A stretch of 64,000 bases of DNA. It comes from Petrosia ficiformis. Its lineage: Eukaryota; Porifera; Demospongiae; Haplosclerida; Petrosiidae. A program made the position numbers and the translations under genes. Positions 1 to 16,400 of the stretch are shown in pieces. The stretch lies in contig OX345652.1 in assembly GCA_947044365.1 (NCBI GenBank), forward strand, positions 4,215,874 to 4,279,873, in the 5' to 3' direction. Positions within the stretch are counted from its first letter, which is position 1; the number at the start of each line of letters is the position of its first letter. The notes under the pieces are model-generated. The model made no database searches and was not told where the DNA came from. It saw nothing but the letters and a program-made list of their open reading frames with translations.

Positions 1-530
<530 letters not shown>

Positions 531-532
531 TA

Positions 533-4715
<4,183 letters not shown>

Positions 4716-4739
4716 CTTGTGTGCAATTCTGTTATACAA

Positions 4740-6045
4740 GAATATACAGAGTAGTATACGGATGTTAAATCAACACGTGACTCCTCCCCCTTCTTCAGCA
4801 CGAGGAACTTGGTGAGTGGAGAGGAAGGCTTGAAAGGGCTGTTGACCTCAATGTTCACAGCCTCGTCTGTTAATGTTGTTCTTGAAATGCATGATAAAAT
4901 ATTTTATTTCATTAAGAATTTTATTTCTGTTTTCTAACATTCCAACTAGCATTCACACAAAGAAGTCAGGAAAAGGGTTAATTTTCAATATCTTCTGGCC
5001 CTACTCTGCTGCTGGCCAATTTTCCATGTGACAGGTTAGTTGTGTGTTATATTTCGATTACAAGTCCCACAATCTGTATACAATAAAAAAAATATTTCAG
5101 AAACTTCAATTTAGTAAGCTAGTAATTAAATTAATTGATATTACTATTGTAATTACAATAATAATCTATGCTTATTAATATTATTCATGTAATTATTATT
5201 ATGTACAGTTACACAAATCGTCAATAGACTAGCACTATTTTACTTTTAATCAACTATAGAATAATGATTATCGATCCATCAACCATGTGTGAATGTATAT
5301 CAAAATACATTGTGTATTCTGTTTGATAAAACTGTTATCACATGACATATATAATGAATTTGATTTGCTAATATATAGCAGTAATTGTACTTAATTATTA
5401 TTGACCCAAATAAGCTAGGGCTAAAACGACCTGGATGTATGTGAATGGAATAACAAATATATGTTTTAGCCAGTAGTTTCATATCTACATCTTACTTGTG
5501 TGCACCTTATCAAATCACAGCAATCAGAAATTGTCTACAACTCTACATAATTGTAAATGAATACTTATATATACCATGTGGATATGAGGATGCCCCTGTT
5601 AATTATTGGTATTGTTTACATATGACATCATTAAGCAACCTGTTGGGAATTAGGAATGTAATATGAATAACAGTGAATTTTCCAGCTGTTTCTCAGTTGA
5701 TCTTATGATAATAACCACAATGTTAGATGATTGTTACTACAAGTACAAACTGTCTCTAAACATAACACAATGCAGTATCTTTTAAAACATTAAACATTCG
5801 TGACTACAGAATTAAACATTTTAATAAGAAACAACCACCAATATACTTCTTTGAACAAGATTATAACTAGATAAGTATTAATAATAAATAAAAGGATAAA
5901 TAATAATTATAGTGTGTATATATTAGAACCACAATGAAGATTTTTGAATGACACAAAACAAAAGATTACTATCTACAGAGAGAGTACAGTATAGATGTTC
6001 AAGTTGCGATGCTTACACTGATAAATGGAGTGAGTGATAAATTTG
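4740..6045. other. Intergenic gap between CYFIP and TFAP4
   Basis: Upstream flank of CYFIP and 3' flank of TFAP4. Between about 4757 and 4890 the minus strand has a GC-richer stretch with roughly 60 open codons, not in frame with CYFIP. The rest is AT-rich with no recognisable gene or element. Confidence 0.6.
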
Positions 6046-7155
6046 TTATGAGGCATAAACTGGGGTTACGGGACTGACTCTGGATGAATCTGTAGAAGTT
6101 GGGATGGGTACAAATGCTGACATTGCTGTTCTTTCTTGTATGGCACATGTTGGCGTTGTTGATCTACTAAATGCGTCTCCTTCTATTTGACGAATGGCCC
6201 GAACAATAACATCCAAGTTGTTTTTAGGCTCTGGTGTAGTTCTAGATCTCTTTCTACTGCAGAAATATTCCGAATCAGATCCTTCTTCTGTGTCATCTTC
6301 TGATACTATTTGTTCCTGTAATGCCCTGTTCTTTGCTTCTGCCCTTATTCTTAGAGTCCTTTCTCTTTCTAGTTCTTCTTTGACAACATCTAACTCGTGT
6401 CTGGTTGCAAATATCTCCTCCAATTCTTTTGCTGCAGCTTTCTCATCATCCACTAAAGTTATGGGGCTAGTTGCTTTGTTAACCTTCCCATCTACTACGT
6501 CTCCCTTTCCTTCTAAAGCCCAATATTTTGATAGCATCATACGAAGAGCTGTATTCTGTTGGACAAGTCGCTCTCTCTCCTGATTCATTCGGAATATGTG
6601 TTCCGCAGCATGTTGTAAAATAGAGGCCTGCAATTGAGGAAACATAATGAGTGAATCGAATAATAATAATAACACTTTCAGTTTGACTTTACAGCTGGCT
6701 TCAGGACAATAAACAAAATTATTATCCGTTTACCTTGCTTAGCTTTTCTCCTTGTAAATGTGGCATCAATAGTCTTAAAGTGTGAAAACCTGAATTTATA
6801 CTTTGCATTCGTCTACGCTCGTTCGAGTTAGCTATTTGTCTTCTTATCTTTTTGTCTGCTGGACGTTTTTCTGAAGTGTCTTGAAGCTCTGAGGAGCTGT
6901 AAAAAAAAAAGTGACAAGAGGTGATTTACATACAAGTATTCAACAAACGATTTGTAATAGATCTTTCACTCACCAAGACGTTGTAATTCCAGCTTGAGAT
7001 GTAGTATCAGACACAGGTAATGGTTGTGGAAAGTAAATCATACTTGTTCTGGCACTGGGAGTTGTGCTTGGGGTGGGAGGGTAAGGATATCGCATGCCTG
7101 GAGGTACAGCAGTAGCTAATGGTGAATAGAACCCTCCAAAAGCTGTTGGATCCAT
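6046..7155 (-). CDS. TFAP4: Transcription factor AP-4 (bHLH-leucine zipper)
   Basis: Three exons on the minus strand: 7155-6974, 6896-6734 and 6627-6046, in phase, giving 308 residues (human AP-4 is about 338). Exon 2 encodes the basic region and helix 1, including IRRQIANSNERRRMQSIN, nearly identical to AP-4. Exon 3 encodes helix 2 (ASILQHAAEHIFRMNQERER) followed by a leucine-rich coiled coil and an acidic stretch. The exon 2/3 junction falls after GEKLSK, as expected from the protein alignment. AP-4 binds the symmetrical E-box CAGCTG as a homodimer in the nucleus and controls proliferation genes. The N-terminus (exon 1) is a proline/serine/threonine-rich segment not obviously shared with vertebrates. 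An alternative start five codons upstream (7170) exists. Identity is firm; start is moderately sure. Confidence 0.95.
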
Positions 7156-7500
7156 GACAAAGGTTATCACAAAACAATGTTAAGACTGCTCTTGCTGTTT
7201 CAATGAACAAAAAGCTTTCAAATCCGATTAGTATTTCCTAAATCACTGATCTTGTGGTGCGATTGTTTACTCAGTGGGATCAGCTGACTTGGAAGTCCAA
7301 CCAAAGTTAAGTTCCGTTACACGAAAGAACAACCTTTTTAGACGCGAAGACACAATAATATGTACTTCTCCACACTTTCCCTCCCTTGTTGATCTTTTCT
7401 GGAACAGTTTTCTTCAAGATTGTAGGTTAGAAAGCTTACGGCGATCTCGTCGCTCGAGACAATGACGTGAAAATGGCGGGCTACTTACAATAAAGTGTGC
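7156..7500. promoter_or_regulatory. Candidate TFAP4 / WDR55 promoter region
   Basis: The region upstream of TFAP4 is relatively GC-rich. It contains TGACGTGA (7463-7470, CRE/ATF-like) overlapping AAAATGGCGG (7470-7479, YY1-like). WDR55 starts on the other strand at 8687, so this may serve both directions. No transcription start is visible; inference from motifs only. Confidence 0.35.
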
Positions 7501-8686
7501 AACGTTAGCACGTTATAATATCAGGTACTAGGTGTGGTCGTTCGCGGTCACAAGTATTTATTGTCTTCATTATAAACCAATTGGATTGCATCCTACGAAT
7601 TTTTGCCGCGTTTATAACCACAATTATTGCGCAATAAAGATACATTACCAAATTTGGCAATGAATCCGTTTGTAATAATTATTATGTTATGCATACCACT
7701 TATGAATACAGCTGTAGAAACAAAAATGTCTAATCGTAAGTAGGTGACCAACATTCTTTACCAAAGAAGCCAAAGTTAATGAATTTTTATACATAATAAT
7801 TATGTAAGCAGCTGTTTGCATCAGCTGAGCACCATCTGTGTGTTCAGTACAACACAGTATAGTACATATTTTCCTGTAATTACTTATAATAATTGTAAGA
7901 ATTTTGTTTGTGAATCACATTACTTATATCTAGTATTATATATCTGTACAAATGTACTAGTGCTGTTTTAGTTAACTATAACTATATATAACTAAAAACC
8001 CCTTCTAGTAAGATATTGTGTCTTTAGTTAATCTACTGTATAACTAGAAAATTGGCCAATGATGGCACTTTTAGTTAGTTAACTAAAACTAAAACCTTTT
8101 TAGTAAGCTTAATATTACCTCAGTTAATTACTAAACTAAACATTTGAGGAAACATGCTGTATTCTAAAAGTGGCCACTGTTGTCAAACTAAAACAACACT
8201 AAAATGTACTAGCTCCCAGGCTTGGTAATATTGTAGGAAAACTACTATATAGCATGTTACCATGCCAACATAACATGTTATTCAAAAAATTTAATATGTA
8301 ATAAGTATCATGAAATATTATGAAATTTTAACAGGTACTTGTTATATTTTGTTGTGAAACCACTGTGATATGTATATATATAATTATGTGTGTGTGTTTA
8401 CAGTATAAGTTTGATCTTGCTTCTAATACTTACATAGCTTGAATTACTTATTTTAAAAAGCTTCATTCATGCATTATTGTATAGTACAGAAATATGATGT
8501 TCAGTGATGATTCAGCTACATTATCCTCTGAATAGGAGACAGAAATGGATTACAGATACTCAACAAAAACTTGAATAGACATTATGTAGATAATATTTTA
8601 GCTCAAGTGCTAGATGTGCATGGTAATGCCTAATTTACTATCAAAACTCACCCTCCCACTCATTCTCAACAAGCCACATAATCCAC
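7501..8686. other. WDR55 upstream region
   Basis: AT-rich, containing a family B element at 7958-8201. No exon recognised; a 5' untranslated exon of WDR55 could lie here. Confidence 0.5.
7958..8201. mobile_element. Family B MITE (TAGTG...CACTA ends), copy 1
   Basis: It begins TAGTGCTGTTTTAGTTAAC and ends CTAAAACAACACTA, which are inverted repeats of each other. The interior is rich in TTAGTTAACTAA palindromes and ACTAAAACC/TTTTAGTAAG. Similar copies occur at 22848, 25690, 42651, 59724 and 62577. Confidence 0.8.
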
Positions 8687-11600
8687 ATGGCAATAACCAC
8701 CATGCAGGTGTCAACCATGCAGACTAGTCAAGGTGGGGCTACAGATGAGATCCCAGGTGCCATCTTCTTTGATGATAATCTATTAACTGTGGATACTCAA
8801 CCTCATACAAATTTGTTAGCTTGTGGTACAGTCCAAGGTGATGTCAAAATGTGAGTATATAGTATATATACATTATATACTAGGGCTGGGAATTGGCTGA
8901 GATTCTGAAATCGATTATCACTAACTTCAAATTGATTGATAATCGATTAAAATCAGCGGAAGTAATTAGGCCAAATACGTCAATTAATACAGGAAACTCC
9001 TCCTATTTAATGATCAAAAAGGCTTCCTGTCACTTCCATAATGTACATTACTTGCTGTTGCTGCTTGAAAAATATGTCTTTTGGAATAATTAGCATAATC
9101 AATATCACAGACTTATAATCGATAATCAAAAAAAGTTTCAATAGTGATTGATTAATCGATTAATCATCCCAGCCCTATTATATACATTACAGGTATATGG
9201 TATAAATGACTTGTTATAAGTTCATTGTAGCTAATCAGATCACATGATTATTAGTCACATGATTAAACTAAATGTTTTGAGAATGCATACCCTGCGCAAT
9301 AATGCATATCTCATCATAATAATAGGTAAATTGTTTTTACGTTCCAAACACGTGTTATGATTATTCTTATGAAGGGCGTGACTGGCCGAAAAAGGTGGAT
9401 GTTTCTAAACTGTTAATAAGAAAATTTAGGAATTGTGGATATACTGTGAACTGCATTAGATTCTGCAAGGCATGCATACGTTCTTATATGGCTATTTTCT
9501 AGCTGACTGATGTGTTTAGAAGATGTTTAAGAAGTATCTATTCTGATTTTTGCGTGACAAACTGACTGACTGACTGACAGATGCACACAACCAATCATTA
9601 ACCCTTTGTGCAGCATACTGCACAGGGTAACAATAAAATATGATTAAACAGTAAAATAGTCACATGATTAAAACAATAAAACACAGTTACATGTTAAAAC
9701 AATAAAATACAGTCACATGATTAAAACAATAAAACACAGTCACATGATTAAACGGTAAAACACAGTCACATGATTAAAACAATAAAACACAGTCACATGA
9801 TTAAACGGTAAAACACAGTTTCATGTTAAAACAATAAAATACAGTCACATGATTAAAACAATAAAACACAGTCACATGATTAAACGGTAAAACACAGTCA
9901 CGTGATTAAAACAATAAAACACAGTCACATGATTAAACGGTAAAACACAGTCACATGATTAAAAAGTAATAAACAATTCTGTTATGTATACTTGACCTTT
10001 ATTCCGCCTGCCCTTGTAATTCTAATTGAATTACTAAAGTCTGTTAACTTTCATGATGACCTCGAAATTATAATGTGATGACTTTATAGTACTATAGTGT
10101 ATAGTTTAATGTCATAAGGTTAATACATGATTATACTGTAACTCAATAATGAAGCAATGGATTGAAATTTAACATACACAAAAAAGAATGGGAAGGATGA
10201 TTATATGAAAATGGTGCATGTAAAAAGATTGTTGGTCATTCGAAACTGAAGTTATAAACATTTTACTGTGGTCATGGTGAGCGTAATAAAACAATTCTGT
10301 TAATCCGTTATGTAAACTTCTCCTTTATTCTGCCCGCCCTCGTAATACTATATGTACATGTATTTTTAATAAATTAACTATTTCTATGGTAATGGTGGTT
10401 TATAACCTCAATGGTAATGTTAATAATGAATTATTTAGTAATTTGTCAAAATTATGGTTCAAGTACTAGAGGTCATTCGTGTTCACCATAGCCTCAGAAA
10501 AATGTCAGTTTGGAAAGATCAACATCAAGATCGTTTTCATATAATTATCCTTCCCATTTTTTTTTTGTGTGTATATGAAATTTCAATCCATTGCTTCATT
10601 ATTGAGTTACAGTATAATCATGTATTAACCTTATGGCATTAAACTATACACTATATTACATACATGTATAAGGTATTGAGTTATAGTATAATCATGTATT
10701 AACCTTATGGCATTAAACTATACACTATATTACATACATGTATAAGGTATTGAGTTACAGTATAATCATGTATTAACCTTATGACGTTAAACTATACATA
10801 TAAAGTCATCACATTATAATTTTGAGGTAATCATAAATTAAAGAGACTTTATGTTGAGATCTCAACTTATCAAAGAAGTTGTAATGCTATTATTAGTTCC
10901 CTTTTCTATAACTTGAGGCATCTTTTTTCTTCTTGATGTTGTGTTGAAGATATCTGTCTGATTAAGCATTTATAAAAGATAGATAGAAAGATAATGTAGT
11001 ATCGGATTGGTATCAGCCATTAACGGTTTATTGGTATAATCACATATCTGAGTATCACTAGTCGTATATTGGGAAATTATTTAGATTTGAATATTGTTCT
11101 GAGAAAGAAAGCAAACTGATAAAGACATTGAACATCATGAAAGAGCCTTGCAGATCTGTTAGATTCTCAAAGTCTGGAAAATGTAAGCAAACTATACATT
11201 GTATCATATCCTATTATATAATGCTTAACATAACTGAATAATACCCTAGGGATTTCCCCTCATAACTCGAGTTTTTACCCCTAGATATCAACATGCGACT
11301 ACATCTCAGCTACAAGCTTTCTGGGACCCCAAAAGCAACTTCAGAGAGCCTAATCCTTAGGGAGTAGATCCCACACCCCTAAGGAGCAATGTGTTTCGTA
11401 TGATCAATTCTTTCCCTCCCTAATAAAAAAACCTGCAAGAAGCACTGTCCTGTCCCCAATGTCAGGCATGAGGTAATGATAATAGTAATAGTAATAGGTC
11501 AATTAAAAACTGAGGTATTAGTAATAGTATTTGTAATAGTAAATAGTAATTGACAGTGAAGTAATAGTATTTGTAATAGTAAATAGTAGGGCTGCCGCGA

Positions 11601-13368
11601 TATAATAAAATATCGATATATCGCGATATTTACTCCACGATATATCGTATCGTGAACGTTTTTTATATCGATAATAATGTTATTAGTGATTATCTATTAA
11701 TATTAGAAGTAATAATATATCTGGGTGTGAATATAACACTATAGTTGTCTAATGGCTGCTTTAATCATTTCATTTAACCAACTCGACTATTTTACTATAA
11801 TAATTATTAAGTGAAAGTAATTATCGTGATATATATCATATCGTGATATTGTACTCCACGATATACGATACATGTATTTTCTATATCGTGGCAGCCCTAG
11901 TAAATAGTAATATACCATCTCAATGTTGAGGTAATAGTAATAGTAATTGTAATTGATCTTAAGTAATATGTTCATTTATAGTAGGGCCAGTAGAGTGACT
12001 TTTAGTATTGGAGGTAAATAATTTCAGCCAGAAAGGTGTAGACTTACTGATTCTGTTTTTGAGAAACTTGTGAACATTAAATGCAATGATTATCATTCTG
12101 TTTAAAACATGAAAGACTTTCAAAAAAACCTCAATGCTATAGTAATCCATAACATTAACACTGACTTGGGTAGTAATAGTATATTACATTGACTTAGGAG
12201 GTGATAGTAATAGTAATAGTAATATACTAATTTTTAAGCTAATAGTAATAGTAATATGCATTGTAATTGACCCCATGCTCCCCTTATATATTGTCAACTG
12301 GTTCTAAGGGTTATTTCCCTCTTGACAGTGTTATGAATTACAGCTCCATCACCTTTGACATTAGGGTTTTTTTGTCAACTATCATCAAAAGTTTACATTG
12401 CTAATTGCCATTCTGAATGTTTGTAAACACTTTACATAAACAGGATATGACCTGTTTATGTATCTCACAATCCAATAATTATTTACCTGTTACCATGGAT
12501 ATCTTGAGTTGTTACCATGAATGAATATTTTGTAGGTTTGTACTGTGCTGGTAAAGATAAGAGTTTGTATACTGTTGACACGGAAACACTGAAATTAATT
12601 AAAAATGAAAGAAATGCTCATAGGTGAGTGAGTATGAAGGATGGTTATTACTGGTGATTATTAACTCTTGTAGTACTCATTTTGTGTCGTGTGTGTGTGT
12701 GTTGACACTTTGAACAGCGCTCTTCAAATTATACTTTTTGTTCAAGTTATGCCACCTCATGGTTACACCTTTACTACCTTGAAAGACTTCTGATGACAAA
12801 TGAACACAAGTCCTCTTGTTTAAATTGAGTTAGTGGCCGCTACAATACAAGCACTGGCTCTAACCATTCTGCCATGACAGGCCATGACATGACAGTACCT
12901 TTCGAGCTCCCTCTATATTGATTTACTGTGCACTTGATTGAATCATAATTAAGTTATTTCTGTGTACTCTTTTAAAAATAGGAGGGACAGTAGAGACCAA
13001 GATGGAAAACATAAAACTATGATTGGAATTTTTTTTCTTACTCAACTGTGACTGCATATTTTCTTGTTTGGGGGTTCTGCACTACACATGCATTTGTTTT
13101 TATTTGGAGGTATGGCTGTATTGGGTGAGTTCTTGAACTGCACAAGTTTGGAATCTAGTCGTTCCACTATTAACACAGGCAGGCAGTTTAGATTTGCACT
13201 TGTAGTTACTTCAAATTCCAGCCTGAATTCTACCATCTCTTCTGTTTGTCAGCACTCAGAAAAGCTTTTTGTCCCCGTCCTACCTGTATTCACACCTGCT
13301 TACACTCTTTTTCATTTTCTGGCTCTATTTCTGAATGCCTTTTTCAGCTAATTCCTCTTCTTTCGTCC

Positions 13369-13416
<48 letters not shown>

Positions 13417-16400
13417 TCCTTCCTTCTAAGCTTCCATCAGCTTCCATTTTCTTTGCATTTTGCTTAATTCTTTGTGTAACTCTTTGTAGTGGTGTTCCTC
13501 TTGCTGTCATGTGACTTCCACATGGCCATGTTATTGAGGACCCAGTTTCCAAACATTTAGAATTTGGTTGACTACACTAAATGAGGCTTGGTCAGGCTTG
13601 CTCAGATTACTATTGCATTCCAAGAAGCAACAGTGATATGATAAAAACAAAAGTGTTGCTTACAGATAATATTATGTCAACTCTGTTTTAGTAATACTAT
13701 TTTACTGTACACTATGTGGTGATATAGCTAATTGGTATAAGTAAACGAGACAGCTCATATTTCATAGTCTGAAACCTCCCACAAGATTTGAAGTATCAGT
13801 CCATTGGTACTTTGAAAGAAAAAGTTATGTCATAACCTTTTGTACAAACTAGTGAACAATAATCTGTTCAATCTATAGCTTCATTATTGAGTTACAGTAT
13901 AATCATGTATTAACCTTATGACATTAAACTATACACTATATTACATACATGTATAAGGTATTGAGTTACAGTATAATCATGTATTAACCTTATGACATTA
14001 AACTATACACTATATTACATACATGTATAAGGTATTGAGTTACAGTATAATCATGTATTAACCTTATGACATTAAACTATACACTATATTACATACATGT
14101 ATAAGGTATTGAGTTACAGTATAATCATGTATTAACCTTATGACATTAAACTATACACCATAGTACATAATAAAGTCATCATATCCTAATTTTGAGGACA
14201 TCATGAATATGAACAGACTTTAATAATATATACAGGCAAAGTTGATTGCTTAAAGATTATACAATATTCTGCCCACACTGGTCAGGAATAACCACCACTC
14301 AGTATGAATTAACTACCTCTCAGATAATACATAATATTATATAGGCTACTGAGTAGTGACGTGCAATACATATCGATATATCGAAATATCGATATTTTCA
14401 TTCAATATCGTGATACAATATTAGCTTTTGGGTGTATCGATACACTGGAATGGACAGTTTAGTAAACATGTTTTTTTCTAATTTGTCTAATTTGATACCT
14501 AAAACTAATTATAACAAGCTAGTGTGCATAACTTTCATTGATTCTTTTACCATTTCTTGACAAATACATCCAAATAGGACATTTATTTACATTTTATAAG
14601 TGTTTCAATATTATTTCAAATATCGTGATACTGTATCATATCGTGATATTTTTGGCAGCGATATGCAATACTATTATTTAGTTGTATTGTACATCCCTAC
14701 TACTGAGACAGTATTAAGTATATACTGGATAAACAGCACTAAATGCAATGTAGAATCTGACCACCGCTCTAAATATCCTGGGCAGAACACTGCAAAACAT
14801 AATATGAAAACTATTTGTTTAATATATATGTATACGCTCATAAATTGTCTGTTGTCTGTATTCCTGTATTCATTTGTTTAGTATAATCACTTTGAGAGAT
14901 TAGCTATATCAATATTTTCAAAATCACACTCTCCAAACTAGCTCACCATTAAATGCACTTCATACAATATCAGAGAGACTTGTCACCACTGGTGATGAAA
15001 ATGGGTGTGTTAAGGTACATACATAGTTAAATACATACATACATACATACATGCATACATACATACATACATACATACATACATACATACATGCATACAT
15101 ACATACATACATACATACATACATACATACATACATGCATACATGCATACATACATACATACATACATACATACATACATACATACATACATACCCCCCG
15201 GTACATACATACATACATACATGCATGCATACATACATACATACATACATACATACATACATGCATGCATGCATGCATACATACATACATACATACATAC
15301 ATACATACATACATACATGCATACATGCATACACACATACATACATACATACATGCATACACACATACATACACACATACATCAACATACACTGTACATA
15401 AAATAGAAGTATTAATTAAATTATATTTTAAATAACATATACAGGTTTGGGATACTAGAGTGAACAATAGTGTATTCTGCATTAACAAGAATACAGACTT
15501 CATCTCAAACTTCATCAGCCAAGATAATTCTCTTCTCTGTACAAGGTGCATGTACATGTAAATATTAACTATATATACTATATATGTAGATATTTAATTT
15601 AGACTTCAAAATTGGTTGAGTGAGTATATTTCTTAGCTATGTAAGCCTAAGGTTGGACATATATCACATACATGTACATTGCAATATTACTGTATCGCAT
15701 GATTTGGTCTAACAGTATTATCGCAATGGCAAACTGTTCTCTTCCTATAATTAATAATCACATAAAAATAGGACTGGAATGGATACCCAATTAACCAGAT
15801 AATTATCAAATATCCAGATATGTTTCTTTGTATCTAGGTACTTGTTTCATTTTTACGCATGCTCAGAAACCAAACACGTGGAATTGAAATTGCAATAAAA
15901 TGGCGGTTGATAAGTGTCTTGCTTCGTGTTACCAGCTTTTTTTGGCTTATACATGTAGACTGCAGAACAATCTGTAAAAACACCAATGCTGCTTGTATAA
16001 ACATCTATTGCTGTTGATTACAGCATCAAGGTGAGGTAATAATGTATATTGAACAACCGAAAGTTTTAAGCTGTTTCGTTACTATGGCGACTACTACTGC
16101 ACTACAGTGCTTGAAATAATGTCCAGCAGACCATTTTCTTGTGACATTTTGGCTCTTTGTCTGTATAAAATTGTATTTGACTGGACAAATTGTCTGATAG
16201 ATAACAAGTACAATAACCTCACAATGAGGTTAATTATTAGTCAAGAGCAGTCATGGCCTTGTGGGTTAATTCTGTATCTCATAAGCCATAAATGATGGTT
16301 ACAGTGCTGGTTTTCTGGACTAAATTCATGACTTGCTGTTCAAATATTGTTTGTCCAGATTTTTCACCTGAACACTTTCAAAAACTATTTTCAAAAATAA

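Noticed and set aside
6194..6583. Plus-strand 129-codon frame opposite TFAP4 exon 3
   Set aside because: Serine-rich shadow of the acidic, coiled-coil coding exon on the other strand.
8893..9093. 66-codon plus-strand frame
   Set aside because: Lies wholly inside the hAT-like MITE and has no similarity to a transposase.
15027..15557. Long open frames on both strands through the ATAC/ATGC array
   Set aside because: They encode only cysteine/methionine/tyrosine/valine or histidine/threonine/tyrosine/isoleucine four-residue repeats from the microsatellite; the DNA is WDR55 intron 4.
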